Assembly: GCF_024586455.1 (NCBI RefSeq)
Contig: NC_065922.1
Location: forward strand, 77,111,106 to 77,175,105
Length of the DNA stretch: 64,000 nucleotides
Origin: Bactrocera neohumeralis
Taxonomy: Eukaryota > Arthropoda > Insecta > Diptera > Tephritidae
Direction: 5' to 3'
Of the stretch, positions 10,012 to 21,896 are shown piece after piece. The notes under the pieces were generated by a model. It was not told the origin of the DNA. It did no database searches and was given only the letters and a program-made list of their open reading frames with translations. The translations under genes were made by a program, and so were the position numbers. How positions within the stretch are numbered: the stretch's first letter is position 1; each line of letters opens with the position of its first letter.

Positions 10012-11766
10012 CAGGGATGGGCATATTAGCCCTCAGTGGCATTTTGCCCGTGCGGGCACGAGAATTTTGAGAGCAACGTATTTTACCACTCCATATTTAC
10101 AAATGAGAGCGCGCGCATACATGGGAAGTAGCACTGTGGGTAATAACTGTAAAATTGCCTAACAATTTTAAATTTCTTTGAAACTACTATAAATTTATAA
10201 AATATAAAACAAATAACAAAAAGTATAATATATATTTTATTTTAGTAATAATTTTTTATTATGCCTTTATAACAGCATTTAATTTGGTTTATTTGCCATA
10301 ATATCTCAACGTTGAGCTCTTGATTTTCACCTAATGTCCTTAGACGAGGGAAAAAATAAAAATTGCGTGCAGCCAATTGCTCTTTCCAAAGTTCAAGCTT
10401 CCTTTTAAAGCTTTTGATTGCGTCACTCATGTCGAAAATTAAATTATGCTTTCCTTGCAATATTAAATTTAAATCATTAAGGTGTTCCGTAATATCAGCT
10501 AAAAAGGCTAAATCCGCTTTCCAATTTGGGTCGTGCAATATTTCGAATGATTTATTTTTGAATTTCTATAGAATAAAATCAAAACATTATATTATATATA
10601 TCCGTTTACGATGTACACAAAACATTACCAGAAAGTTCGAAATTGATAACCTCAAATCGTAAAATCTTGAAAGTGTTTTCCCACGACTTAAGCATCGTGT
10701 TTCTGTGTAATATGGTATGTCCCCATAATCACACTCCATACTTTCAAGAAATTCTTTAAACTGACGATGATTGAGGCCATGAGATCTCACTAAATTGACA
10801 CATTTAACGACAACATCCATTACATGTGTAAAAGATAACGACTTAGCACATAGGGCTTCCTGATGTACCAAGCAATGTACAGCAATGAAGTCGTTATACT
10901 TTTCTAGATTAAATTTGCTTCTAAGCCTGCCTATAAACCCGCTTTTGTGACCCGTCATTGATTTAACACCATCTGTCGCCACACTATGCACTTTGCTCCA
11001 GTCTAAGCCCTTTTCAGCAGCGCAATTCATAACGGCATTAAAAATGTCTTCTCCTGTTGTAGTTCCTTTCATAGGTATTAGGTCCAGCAACTCTTCTGTG
11101 ATATTGAACTCGATATCTGTGCCCCGAATGAACACAGCCAACTGTGCAATATCATTTACATCCGTACTCTCGTCTAGAGTCAAAGATGCAGAAGTAAAGG
11201 TGGAAATTCGGTTCTATAATTGCCGTTCACAATCACTTGCCACATCCTTTATTCTTCGTGCAATGGTTCGGCGCGATAAGCAGATTTTTTGATATTTCGG
11301 AAGATGTTCTTTAGTTAAAGTTCCAACTGCTTCCCAAAGGCATTCTTTAATGAAATCTCCATCAGAAAATGGATGGTTACCTAACACCATTTTAAGTGCA
11401 ATCGCATAACTAACATAGATTGCACCATTACTATCAACAGAACACTCCTAAAAGTAGAATATTACAGATAATACCATATTTGAAATAACTTAATAACCTA
11501 CAAACCTCTTCTTTAATGTTGCCTAACGACTTTAAGTTCATAAAAAAATTGGTACGGGATTCACTTGTATACCTATCATATTCTTTGTGTTGCGCTTCAT
11601 AATGCCTTTGAATATTGTATTTTTTCATCTGAACATGTTTTTTACATAGCAGACATTGTATGCTACCAGAACTTTCCTGACAAAAGTACTTTTCTTCCCA
11701 TTCCACATTAAATGGATTAATTTTTCTTTTCAAATTTTGGGCACTGCTTTCTTGCTCTGATAACAT
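10012..11766 (-). pseudogene. Decayed hAT transposase (GTF2IRD2/ZBED-like) with a possible TIR
   Basis: Minus-strand pieces belong to one spliced hAT gene. First exon from 11766: a BED-type zinc finger (CLLCKKHVQMKKYNIQRHYEAQH). Second block ~11455-10640: CLSRRTIARRI, then LDESTDVNDIAQLAVFIRG and HCLVHQEALCAKSL, typical of the GTF2I-repeat/SCAND3-like hAT RNase H fold. Third block ~10566-10242: EILHDPNWKADLAFLADITEHLNDLN. Lesions: an in-frame TAG around 11215 and no hAT C-terminal dimerisation domain before the left end. CAGGGATGGGCA at 10012 resembles a hAT terminus; I could not find its partner on the right. Apparent starts inside the exons are not ATG codons. Confidence 0.85.
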
Positions 11767-11994
11767 TTCGGCAGATTTAAATTATAATAATTTCAGTTTC
11801 TGAACCACTGTCTTCAAACGCATATACATAAATGAATCTTATGAGAGCGCCAACGTAAATAATTACCCAACAACCCTTCTTCCGCCCGCCCCGGAGTGTG
11901 TTGAAGTGGTTCCTTGAAGCGAAGTTTTTTCTTAATTTCACTTGCTCTTGAAGATGATGATGATCATTCCTTTAAAGCATACGCCATGTCGCTT

Positions 11995-12345
11995 TTATTT
12001 GATTTTTTTTGCTGAAACTGCAGGAGCATGAACAAGAAGTTGGGTGTTGTGCTCCCGCTCTGTTGATAGTTCAAAGGCCAATTTACGTTTCAAACGTTGA
12101 CTACCTTCAACATAATTTAAATGTGGACGTCCTAGTTTGCTGGCAGAAGCACTCTTCAAATCTTTGTTTTCAACTACCAATGTCATTTTCGACGCAAGCC
12201 ATTCAGAATGTTTTTCTTTGAATCTGCTCAACAGTCTGTTGCAATTTGGTAAATGCTTTCTAATAAAGCTACAAAAATTTACAACTTTATTTTTTATTTC
12301 TTTGTTTTTGTCTTCTTTTAACGTGTCTCCATTAATTTTTTTTTA
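11995..12345 (-). pseudogene. Unrecognised basic protein fragment of a repeated arthropod family
   Basis: One reading frame runs from about 12345 to 11995 with no convincing ATG at its beginning. It reads FCSFIRKHLPNCNRLLSRFK early and GRPHLNYVEGSQRLKRKLAFEL later. The GRP..F/YxExSxRxKRK pattern is one I associate with uncharacterised, transposon-linked proteins in many arthropods, but I cannot name a family. A run of eight A near 12010 may mark a frameshift. No function is proposed. Confidence 0.45.
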
Positions 12346-12914
12346 TAAATGTAGTTCAAAATACTGTCATCTTTTCGATCATTTGATCTTCATGGGAGAA
12401 TTCGAATTCGAAAAAACGTACAAAAATGAGCAAATAATTTGTACAACACATTTAAGAAGACATAATCACAATACATTTGGAACAGGTTTTGAGCAGAGGG
12501 CAGCGGAAGCCAAGAAGTTCTACTTCACGGAACACAAATATTTGTTAATTTATATGGAAGTATGAATACACAATAGACAAATATACACACTTTTTTTTTA
12601 CAATATGCATTTACATACCTTGTCGATTGATTTCCATGATTTAAAAATAAAGTTTTTGGTTCACTTAAAATTTCACAGCCGATTTACTTGCAAGCTTTGA
12701 ATTGCATGTATCAAAACAAACAAGCAGTTACAATCAGCTGACTTTGAAAGCGCGCCAAAAATGTAGAGATGCCAACAGGCTGTTTTATTGTTACTTTTAG
12801 ATATACATATATGGATAATCTACTAATAGAAAAATAACTTACTTTACAGGAATATATACATATATATAAAATTTTTGACTTTATGCCAAAAAAATGGCGT
12901 TCTGTCCCATTGTG
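12346..12914. other. Non-coding stretch
   Basis: No recognisable gene or element. It is AT-rich, with one sharp junction at 12915 where the ~1-kb BEL-derived repeat begins. Confidence 0.5.
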
Positions 12915-13911
12915 CACTGGAGGGGGGCAATGACACGCGTAACCGCTGTCTCTTAATTCGGGTGCTACTGACCTAGACTTTCGTGGCAACCTCCTCCCCT
13001 TGAACGTGATGATGTATTAATGGTAAAGATGCTAAATCATAGTGTACACTTTATCCTCTTCTAATATTTTTTTTTGTTATTTTAGTGATAAATATGAATT
13101 TCTGTTAGGTTATAAAATTAGAGATTTACCTGGAATATGTATTTTCTCTGAAAGCTCCTGAAATTTGTGGTCTCTCAGGTAGCTATTTTTATAATTACAA
13201 CTAAGTTAATGAGTTTTTCTTGCATTTTTTTAGATCTTTGGTTTATTTTCAATGAACAGCTGAGCGCACTTTAGAATGCGCCATAACGGCAGTGCATTAC
13301 GAAAAATTCCACAATCTTATATTAAGGTATAAAACCGATTTCCTTGTATATACACATTCAGCAATCCATATCGAGTTGCTTCAAATCATTAACATCATCA
13401 TATCATTGGATTTAAATAAAAATTTCCTTCACCAAACTCAATAACGATTTTATCAACCTTACCACTGGTGGAGGGAAATGAACAAGTCTTTTGTTGAGTG
13501 AGAAATCTTTCTTACTTCTTAAATGGAATGCCTACTATAAATCGCCCATCTGTTAAATCACGTGCTGTCGTCTGTATATAATTTTGTTCACATATGGCAC
13601 CTTCTGGAGTAGGCTCCTCTTCATCCTTTTCCATTTCCCAGAATCTTTCTAAATGGCTTTCCTGATGGTTTATTTGTTTCGGTTGTGGAATTATAAAGTT
13701 TGTTTTGTTGTTTCGAGTTAACTTCTCGAGATAGTTATCTTGTGATTCTTGCATAAAGTTCTGAGAACTGTACTGATGTTACAGAAATGAATTTAATTCC
13801 GACAAATCTTGTATTTCAGTCGGTTTACGAACGGTATTTCGTATTCTCGAAGTAGTGGCTGAATGTGTAACAATATTGTTATTACTCAATGTACTTTCTA
13901 ACAAACCTTAC
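12915..13911 (-). mobile_element. BEL/Pao-derived ~1-kb repeat unit, copy A
   Basis: Starts CACTGGAGGGGGGCAATG and includes a CTTACCACTGG box near 13459 and a pol fragment at 13512-13754. Repeats head to tail with copy B at an offset of about 997 bases. Copies C and D recur near 34.7-36.1 kb. The unit mixes LTR-like and internal BEL sequence, so it looks like a non-autonomous or rearranged derivative that spread as a block. Confidence 0.75.
13512..13754 (-). pseudogene. BEL/Pao pol scrap (peptidase A17 region), copy A
   Basis: 80-residue ORF. It reads LERFWEMEKDEEEPTPEG and ends DLTDGRFIVGIPFKK, matching the BEL/Pao pattern 'L..FWE.E', acidic spacer, 'dGRf.V.lPfK' at the start of the A17 peptidase/reverse-transcriptase linker. 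The rest of pol is absent. Conservation of this same 80-residue window in four copies comes from copying of the ~1-kb unit. Confidence 0.8.
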
Positions 13912-14856
13912 CACTGGAGGGGGGCAATGACACGCGTAGCCGCTGTCTCTTAATTCGGGTGATACTGACCTAGACTTTCGTGGCAACCTCCTCCCCTTGA
14001 ACGTGATGATGTATTAATGGTAAAGATGCTAAATCATAGTGTTCACTTTATCCTCTTCTAATATTTTTTTGTTGTTATTTTAGTGATAAATATGAATTTT
14101 CTGTTAGGTTATAAAATTAGAGATTTACCTGGAATATGTATTTTCTCTGAAAGCTCCTGAAATTTGTGGTCTCTCAGGTAGCTATTTTTATAATTACAAC
14201 TAAGTTAATGAGTTTTTCTTGCATTTTTTTAGATCTTTGGTTTATTTTCAATGAACAGCTGAGCGCACTTTAGAATGCGCCATAACGGCAGTGCATTACG
14301 AAAAATTCCACAATCTTATATTAAGGTATAAAACCGATTTTCTTGTATATACACATTCAGCAATCCATATCGAGTTGCTTCAAATCATTAACATCATCAT
14401 ATCATTGGATTTAAATAAAAATTTCCTTCACCAAACTCAATAACGATTTTATCAACCTTACCACTGGTGGGGGGAAATGAACAAGTCTTTTGTTGAGTGA
14501 GAAATCTTTCTTACTTCTTAAATGGAATGCCTACTATAAATCGCCTATCTGTTAAATCACCTGTTGTCGTCTGTATATAATTTTGTTCACATATGGCACC
14601 TTCTGGAGTAGGCTCCTCTTCATCCTTTTCCATTTCCCAGAATCTTTCTAAATGTCCTTCCTGATGGTTTATTTGTTTCGGTTGTGGAATTATAAAGTTT
14701 GTTTTGTTGTTTCGAGTTAACTTCTCGAGATAGTTATCTTGTGATTCTTGCATAAAGTTCTGAGAACTGTACTGATGTTACAGAAATGAAATTAATTCCG
14801 GTCGGTTTACGAACGATATTTCGTATTCTCGAAGTAGTTGTTTAGAAAATTTTCTT
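13912..14856 (-). mobile_element. BEL/Pao-derived ~1-kb repeat unit, copy B
   Basis: Almost identical to copy A from CACTGGAGGGGGG through the pol fragment. It ends in CGAAGTAGTTG..TTTAGAAAATTTTCTTA, which runs directly into the 254-bp satellite array. A closely similar CGAAGTAGTTTAGAAAATTTTCTTA ends copy D at 36080. Confidence 0.75.
14511..14753 (-). pseudogene. BEL/Pao pol scrap (peptidase A17 region), copy B
   Basis: Same 80-residue window as copy A with a few substitutions (GHLERFWE; TTTGDLTDRR). Not functional alone. Confidence 0.8.
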
Positions 14857-16045
14857 AAAGTTTTCCCTCTCCCTCCTTTATTTTTCTCCTTCCTGCCTAT
14901 ATTTTCACTGCTCTCTCAACTGAGTTGTAATTACTTCATTGCGCTCATTTTGATTGTGATAGTTCACAAAATACCAATATCTACGCACGAAAATGTTCAC
15001 GAGTTAATTCCAATTTTTGACCGAGATGAATAAAGACCTTATTTAAGCTGAGAACTATTTCATTCTATGAGAAGTGTTTCAATCTACGAGAACTATTTTA
15101 GTTTCTAGTTAAAGTTTTCTCTCTCCCTCCTTTATTTTTCTCCTTCCTGCCTATATTTTCACTGCTCTCTCAACTGAGTTGTAATTACTTCATTGCGCTC
15201 ATTTTGATTGTGATAGTTCACAAAATACCAATATCTACGCACGAAAATGTTCACGAGTTAATTCCATTTTTTGACCGAGATGAATAAAGACCTTAATTAA
15301 GCTGAGAACTCTTTCACTCTATGAGAAGTGTCTCAATCTACGAGAACTATTTTAGTCTCTAGTTAAAGTTTTCTCTTTCCCTCCTTTATTTTTCTCCTTC
15401 CTGCCTATATTTTCACTGCTCTCTCAACTGAGTTGTAATTACTTCATTGCGCTCATTTTGATTGTGATAGTTCACAAAATACCAATATCTACGCACGAAA
15501 ATGTTCACGAGTTAATTTCATTTTTTGACCGAGATGAATAAAGACCTTAATTAAGCTGAGAACTCTTTCACTCTATGAGAAGTGTCTCAATCTACGAGAA
15601 CTATTTTAGTCTCTAGTTAAAGTTTTCTCTCTCCCTCCTTTATTTTTCTCCTTCCTGCCTATATTTTCACTGCTCTCTCAACTGAGTTGTAATTACTTCA
15701 TTGCGCTCATTTTGATTGTGATAGTTCACAAAATACCAATCTCTACGCACGAAAATGTTCACGAGTTAATTCCATTTTTGACCGAGATGAATAAAGACCT
15801 TATTTAAGCTGAGAACTCTTTCACTCTATGAGAAGTGTTTCAATCTACGAGAACTATTTTAGTCTCTAGTTAAAGTTTTCTCTCTCCCTCCTTTATTTTT
15901 CTCCTCCCTGCCTATATTTTCACTGCTCTCTCAACTGAGTTGTAATTACTTCATTGAGCTCATTTTGATTGTGATAGTTCACAAAATACCAATCTCTACG
16001 CACGAAAATGTTCACGAGTTAATTCCATTTTTTGGCCGAGATGAA
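14857..16045. repeat. Satellite array 1, 254-bp unit, ~4.7 copies
   Basis: Unit starts (AAAGTTTTCYCTC) at 14857, 15111, 15365, 15619 and 15872, so the period is 253-254. Units differ at only a few positions. Each holds a pyrimidine-rich CTCCCTCCTTTATTTTTCTCC stretch, GAGTTGTAATTACTTC, and a part (GATGAATAAAGACCTTATTTAAGCTGAGAAC) that resembles the GAAATGAAAAGACC..GCTGAG section of the BEL LTRs in this window. The last partial unit runs without a break into the ORF at 16041. Confidence 0.93.
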
Positions 16046-16549
16046 TAAAGTTACAGTTTACTCATCTTTGTGGCTCTCAATAAGATTCAACAGTTCAATC
16101 AAAGATGGCTCGCGCCATCTCTATGCTGCAATTCAAAGGTCGAGATACTTACCTGCTAAACTGCGCGAGGTTGTCGATTCATCCATTCAACAGAATGCTT
16201 TCTTTGCTCTTCCAGAAAACATTCTCCTTAGTATGATGACTGACGAACGGATAGAAGTCAGAAAGTTGGTCCTTGACCGTCTTCTGGCAGCCAGAGAAGC
16301 AGAGTCTGACACTGTAAATGGAAGGGTTAGATATAATAAAGTGCCAAAGCTGAATTTCAAAGCTAATAATTATTACGATATGATTAACTGGAAGACTATT
16401 ATCTTGACTGTTCCACCAGTTCTTTGTTCAGTCGGCTGTCGGGAGACACTGCAGAGGTATGGAAATTTAGTGAATTCCCCTCTCACACCGTGGCAGTCGA
16501 GAGAACCGTCAAACTGGTGACAGAGGCATCTTCTAAAGTTATTGGCCCC
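16041..16549 (+). pseudogene. C-terminal half of an unnamed transposon-like protein, copy 1
   Basis: An open frame reading (MNK)VTVYSSLWLSIRF, YLPAKLREVVDSSIQQNAFFALPEN, MMTDERIEVRKL and KLNFKANNYYDMINW. It aligns by eye with the protein at 22539-23257 and with 44299-44857. I know the pattern from many uncharacterised arthropod and cnidarian proteins that carry ..PGPIVHSRWLTTANR.. just upstream of this segment, but it has no functional name. Here the segment before VTVYSS is replaced by the satellite. The copy breaks at ATTGGCCCC where a terminal sequence starts at 16552; copy 2 continues normally across this point. Confidence 0.7.
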
Positions 16550-16551
16550 TA

Positions 16552-16585
16552 GGGTGGGTCGATTCCGAACTTTTTTCGATTCGGG
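16552..16585 (+). repeat. Terminal repeat GGGTGGGTCGATTCC.. (left-type end)
   Basis: 34 bp nearly identical (one or two differences) to the reverse complement of 44942-44975. It is preceded by TA at 16550-16551, and the other end is followed by TA at 44976-44977. That is the picture of inverted ends of one DNA transposon family with a TA target duplication. Confidence 0.75.
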
Positions 16586-16797
16586 ATTTCTAATAGTGCG
16601 AAAAAGTTGCCTTAGTACTTCCTGATTCCAATGCAACTTTTGTGTGAGTGCTATCACTCACATTCATTCACCTACGCCAAAGGACACGTTCGGATAGGTC
16701 TCCACACAAATATTTTTTCATCGAGTCCCTTCACTCTTGTCGGTGATTTCGCCGAGTTCTATCACTTATATTCTCTCAACAGAACATAGAACTCAAA

Positions 16798-17783
16798 ATG
16801 TGTGTATCTAAATTTAAATTTAGACAGAAATGTCCTGTGTTTGGCATATATCCGTACAATCTCTCTGAGTCCCAGTTACCTACTTACCAGGATGTTCTTT
16901 TGTGTTATCAGTTTGAAAGATTTCGTATGGGGCGACTCCGAGGCGACAACTATGAACCTAGGAGTAAAGAGATTACAGAAATAGTTGCAAAAAAGGTTGA
17001 AAATACTTTCAAAAAGTCATCTATTCCGATAGTTTCACACACCAGAGTTGTACATACATATGCTCACCACATACCATAAGAAATTTCTGACTCTTAAACA
17101 AATGTTTTTAAGGAACCCAATAGGTTTGAGCTCTAAAAGAGGCGACTTTGTCTCTTCTGCCGGAAAATTATTTGACATCGCTGCTTGTAAATGCATTTAT
17201 TTTTCTTCTTGCACTTGTCCAAAGGAAAGGAAAGTTCTTATCAATGAACAACCATTTCTCTTGGACTAGAGAACCAGAAGAATTGGTCGCATTGGAAGTG
17301 TTGATCTACCTGAAACAAAAAAGATTACAAAAAAATGAACGTAAAGAAAAGCTTTCAAAACGTCATTCAACATCAACACTTACCAGAAAAGTATCAACTA
17401 GAACACGTGACCATTCAGATCAGCCAGACTCTCATACAGACGACAACAATGTAGGTGCGTCGCACATGGATTCTTCCAAAAACGATGCTGATGATGAATT
17501 TTCTCTTCCATCCTCTAAAACCAAACAAAACACACTAGTATTAGAACACACTGCTTTAGCTGCCCAAAGATTTGGAGTAAGTGATAGAGCAGCGGCCTTG
17601 ATTGTTTCATCTGCTTTTCTGGATGCCAAAAAAGCAGGTTTGATAACAGAGGATCAGGCTAGCTTTGTCACTGACAAATGCAAGATTAGTCGGGCAAAAA
17701 AAAGTGTTGGATTTAAGCTCCAAAACACCGAAAGTATTGACTCTATATATGGGCTGTATTTTGACGGCCGCAAAGTCAATACA
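16798..17783 (+). pseudogene. N-terminal half of the unnamed transposon-like protein family
   Basis: The family protein is spread over more than one frame. 16798-17079 reads LPTYQDVLLCYQFERFR then VENTFKKSSIPIVSHTRVV. 17048-17269 reads FDIAACKCIYFSSCTCPKERKV, a CxC..CxC cluster likely to bind zinc, then NEQPFLL. 17270-17783 reads LALEVL..(basic linker)..LVLEHTALAAQRFGVSDRAAALIVSSAFLDAKKAG and IYGLYFDGRK. At least one frame break lies near 17065-17100 and another near 17265. It starts about 210 bp inside the terminal repeat at 16552, as expected for its promoter-proximal end. It is cut off after DGRK by CACTGAAAAAAAA at 17784. Recurrent in arthropods; function unknown, transposase-like role inferred from the termini. 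Confidence 0.65.
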
Positions 17784-18112
17784 CACTGAAAAAAAAACTA
17801 GTAAAAATGCGTCAAGTATTTAAATTAACAGTGGAACACTTTTGATCGAAATACGGGGCACTGTTGTAGCAAATACTTATACATTTATGTTAACAGTAGA
17901 AGTATTTGAGATTAACAGTAATTGCTCTTGATTCAAATGTAATCGTATCTGTTTTATTGTTGTGTTTAACACCCTTAACGGCTCCTTTATTTGAAATTTT
18001 TTCCTTTTAAGTTTTCTTTTATTCCTTACCACTGGTGGGGGGAAGTAAAATATGTAAATAAAAGGAATCTTTTCAGTTGAGATTGTCTTTCAAATCTGAT
18101 TTTTATTTAGTA
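17784..18112. repeat. Fragment of a CACTGAAAAAAAA-ended element plus a BEL LTR scrap
   Basis: Begins CACTGAAAAAAAAACTAG; similar CACTGAAAAAAAACC is found in inverted orientation ending at 29666. Both are followed inward by AAGTATTT..TTAAC-type repeats (17806, 17888, 17908). From 18020 a CCTTACCACTGGTGGGGGGAA box shows a BEL LTR piece into which the Helitron end is joined. Confidence 0.5.
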
Positions 18113-21100
18113 CTAGTGGGGCCCGGTGTGCGTTGCTACACCCATGCAACACTATAATGGAAACTTCTAGCATTTCTATTTTAATGTGAAATTTCAAAAT
18201 ATTTGTTTTATTTCAAAAAAAAAAAAATTTCTTAAGTCATTTCATTCGATTTTTGTTGTGTTGGTGAAGTATAATTTTTTTTGTTGTGAAAGTTCGAAAA
18301 ATCTGTTTTATTTAATATTTTTCTTTCTTAAGCCAATACATTAGGATAAACAATATTTTTGGTTTTTCCATCTGTAGTAAAGATGAATAAGCAATGTGGC
18401 ATTCCCACTCTTGAGCATGCCACGTAGAACTGGCCATGCGAAAAACACGGCTCTATCAAATTCAAACCGCACACTTTAAGCGTTTGCCCTTGTGCTTTAT
18501 TTATCGACATTGCAAATGCCAGGCGCACTGGAAATTGCAAGCGCTTAAATTCGAAAGGCATGTCAGTCGGGATTATCGGAATACGTGGTATAAGCACAAC
18601 ATCACCTTTCGCTGTGCCAGTCAATATTGTGGCTTCAATCAAATTTAACATAAGTTTTTTTACTGCAAGTCGTGTTCCATTGCAAAGCTTTGGTGCATTT
18701 AAATTACGTAACAAAATGATGGATGAGCCGATCTTTAAATTCAAGCAATGAGGCGGCATACCAGGCGGTTCCAAAGAATTCAAAAATTCAATTGGATAAT
18801 TTACTGCATCATCTTGATTCATTGCGCTGTCGAATGATTTATATGATGTTACGACACCTGGCAATTTTTCTTGAATCTCAAAATTAATGTCATTTACATT
18901 AACATTTTTTGGTGCCAGTATTGCGCGTTCTCTTAACCAAGTATGATTCATAATATTTCCAACAATGTTTGGAAAGACGCGATCAATTAGTTCATCATGA
19001 GATTCAACAATGGTGCAACAATTGTTTGGCAACGTTATAAATCCGTTGGTGCTTTGAATTTTACCATTGCCGATGTCCAACAATTGTTTTGAAAAGTGAT
19101 ATGCAGATGGATCATTGTTCAACTGAACACGCATGTTAATATTCAGTGTCATAGTTTGAACATGTCGCCACAAAATCGATGACTTTAAGCATGCGTTGAT
19201 CTCATCCGCCGGTGTTGATCTTGGAATCACTGGTAATGTTTGGCGAAAATCGCCGGACAACAAAATTAATGCACCACCAAATATTCCAGCATTGCCACGT
19301 ATATCTTTCAATGTCCGATCAAGTGCTTCTAGCGATTTTTTATGAGTCATCGTACATTCATCCAATAAAATGATGTCTGTTTGCCGCAAAACTTTTGCCA
19401 TTGCAGAATTCCTTGAAATATTGCATGTGGGATTTTCAAGCACGTGTACATTCAATGGCAATTTTAATGCGGAGTGTGCTGTTCGTCCACCATCCAATAA
19501 AGTCGCCGCAATTCCAGACGAAGCTAGTGCCAGTGCAATTTTGTTTTGCGATCGAATGGCAGCCAAAATCAGTGATATGACAAATGTTTTTCCCGTACCA
19601 CCAGGCGCATCCAAAAAATACAATCCACCAGTCCGATTGTTCACTGCTTGCATGATGGTATCGTAAACATGTCTTTGATGAACGTTCAATTTTGGAACAT
19701 TCAAATTTACAAATGTTTGCAATTCATTTGCATCATATTCTCGTTCACGTTGTAATTCTCGATCAAATAAATCATGCATTGGACGATTGGCAGAAGGTAA
19801 ACCTAATTGCCCTAATGCTTTATTAGCAATCGCAAGGCACAAATCTTCGAGTGCTATTAATGCCTCATTATACATGTCCAATGTAAGCAACAAATCTTGA
19901 TTTCTTGTACGATGACGCATTCGGATCAAAATGTCTTCAGCCATATAATCTTTGTATTTATTCCACAATTCTAGTGGATTTGATGGAAAACACGTTGATA
20001 TTATTATGGCGAACAGCATACGTATATTATGCGGTGCAGAAGCGATCGCTGCATCTTGAAGTGTTAAATCCCAATGTGAGTCATTTTCCAGCAATTGCAA
20101 AAGCTGACATGCCTCACGATATGTCTGACACAATTGACCATTAACCGTACGTAAATGTTGAAATGAAAGTGGTCCAGCAACATTAACTAACAACAATCTC
20201 AAATAATAACATTCGGCGTTATTTGGATGAACTGTATAAACTCTGCCGATGGTGTCTGCAAAAAAAACGCCTGGATGACCATCAACAGGTGTTCCTTGTT
20301 TACGTCGCTGCCATTTTTTTGATGTCGCAACCCAAGTGTAGTAATGCGGTACATCCGAATACAGCAAAGTTCTTGCAAATTCATCACTTCTGCACAACTT
20401 AATAAATGCAGTTAATGTTGTTGCTGGTGGTTGTTCCGCCCTCTGCAGTACATTTTCATTGGTAAAATAAACACGCTGGCCATTTTCCAAATGAACAGCC
20501 AAATGAACAAAAGCAGGAAAACGTTCATGAATTGGGAATGAAAAAATTCTCCAAAGAGCTTCATTTGTGCTGATGTAGCGGCCCATTTGGTATTGTGTAA
20601 TTTCATCGTTTGCATTGGGATCAGTCACTCCAAAAACAGCCATATCACTGCCTTTGTTTACATACTTGCAGATGTATTTAATTGACTTGACCGAATTGCA
20701 AATTTCGACATTGATGTGTGCGTTAAATGCTTTTGACAGCAATGGGTTATATGGCACTACCCAAGAATTATCAATTACAATGTCTTGATTCTGCATTCTG
20801 ATCATTGCTGTGTGCCCATTATCGTTTGGTGATCGACGTCGATACAGCGGGTATCCATCGTTACCTGTGATTGTGTCAGAAGTCAATGGTCTTGGGTATC
20901 GCTTTGAGCACTTTCTGTCAATCATGCACGTTGAATTCATATTCAGTGGACCGCAAGGACCGTGAATCATATTTTTCTCGACAATCTCAAATAAGTCTGG
21001 ATCTACAGCTTGATATGGAATTTCTGCCGATATGATGTCATCAGTTTGATCCGGTGTAATTTTGCGCACCAGCCATATCAAGATGTGTGCATGTGGCAAT

Positions 21101-21895
21101 CCTCTTTTCTGCCATTCAATTGAATACATCCAGCAGCGCACAGGTCCAAATATTTTTAATTTGACAATCATATCCATCAATGCTTTGACTTTTTGACGAA
21201 ATACACGGGCGGTGATGTCGTGTCGATCTGTTGACTTTTGTCCATCATATAAATTATTGGTGATATCGGCCCACTGTGGATTGCAGGTAAATGTCACAAA
21301 TAAGTCAGGTCTGCCATATTTATGCACATACATATGTCATTGCATCTTGTGTGTATTCGTGCATGTGGCGCGGACTGCCTACATATGATGAGGGCAATAT
21401 CGTTAAGCGTCCAATGTCATTTACGTTGCCATCATTGACCACTGCGTCTCGCAAATGGATGTATTCTTCCGAACGCAATCTGGCCTGATTAAATCGAAGA
21501 TAATTGAGACGTTCAGATTCAATTTTTACGTACATGTCCACAGCGTATTGGTGGAAAAGTCGGCCACATCGCAAAATATAATTATCTTCTTGCGGTCGAA
21601 TCATAAATCTGTGCGAATAAAAGTTCATTGCACTCATTTTTTTGTTGCATCAAGGCCAGTTTGTGGATTTACCATAGGAATATTGATATGGTAGCCATCA
21701 TCACCTTTCCAATGCAACAATGGATATTGTAATGCATCGTAGCTGCGATGAAGTTCTGAGTACACACACAATAGCGTCGCTTCCACAATATCACCTGTCA
21801 GCATAAGTTCCACAAATTGTTGGTAGAAAATACATGAATAAATGTAAATAAGAAGAGCTTTAACATATGTAATTTCTCTTTAACACGAACAAATA
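18113..21895 (-). mobile_element. Helitron, 3' end intact, 5' end cut by a BEL element
   Basis: On the minus strand the 3' terminus reads ..GGTGTAGCAACGCACACC GGGCCCCACTAG at 18113, followed by T. The GGTGT/ACACC hairpin before CTAG is diagnostic of Helitrons, which insert between A and T. Coding sequence reaches at least 21840. A BEL LTR starts at 21897, so the 5' TC end is missing. Confidence 0.9.
18328..21840 (-). pseudogene. Helitron Rep/helicase (RepHel) with frameshifts
   Basis: The main ORF (21333-18328, 1001 aa) starts inside the Rep region. It has the HUH motif HAH in LPHAHILIWL (residues 81-83), the two-tyrosine motif YICKY (Y220, Y224), then a Pif1-type SF1 helicase: Walker A GGTGKT, Walker B LLDECTMTH, SGDFRQTLP, and the C-terminal INKAQGQT and FYVACSRV motifs. 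Upstream sequence in other frames continues the protein: 21637-21340 (FYSHRFMIRP..SPRHMHEYTQDAMTY) and 21840-21640 (SYDALQYPLLHWKGDDGYHI). Breaks: a 4-bp TATG duplication at about 21333 and a run of seven A near 21641. Rolling-circle transposition enzyme by family. The N-terminal zinc-finger part is missing. Confidence 0.92.
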
Positions 21896-21896
21896 C

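Noticed and set aside
10242..11183. Separate small genes in the hAT region
   Set aside because: Adjacent blocks join through splice sites into one hAT transposase; their apparent first residues are not ATG codons.
12915..14856. CRISPR-like or simple tandem duplication
   Set aside because: Only two ~1-kb units, containing BEL pol sequence and recurring elsewhere in pairs; no short repeat-spacer pattern.
18328..21333. A free-standing host Pif1 helicase
   Set aside because: The same ORF has Rep HUH and two-tyrosine motifs and lies within a CTAG hairpin-ended Helitron.
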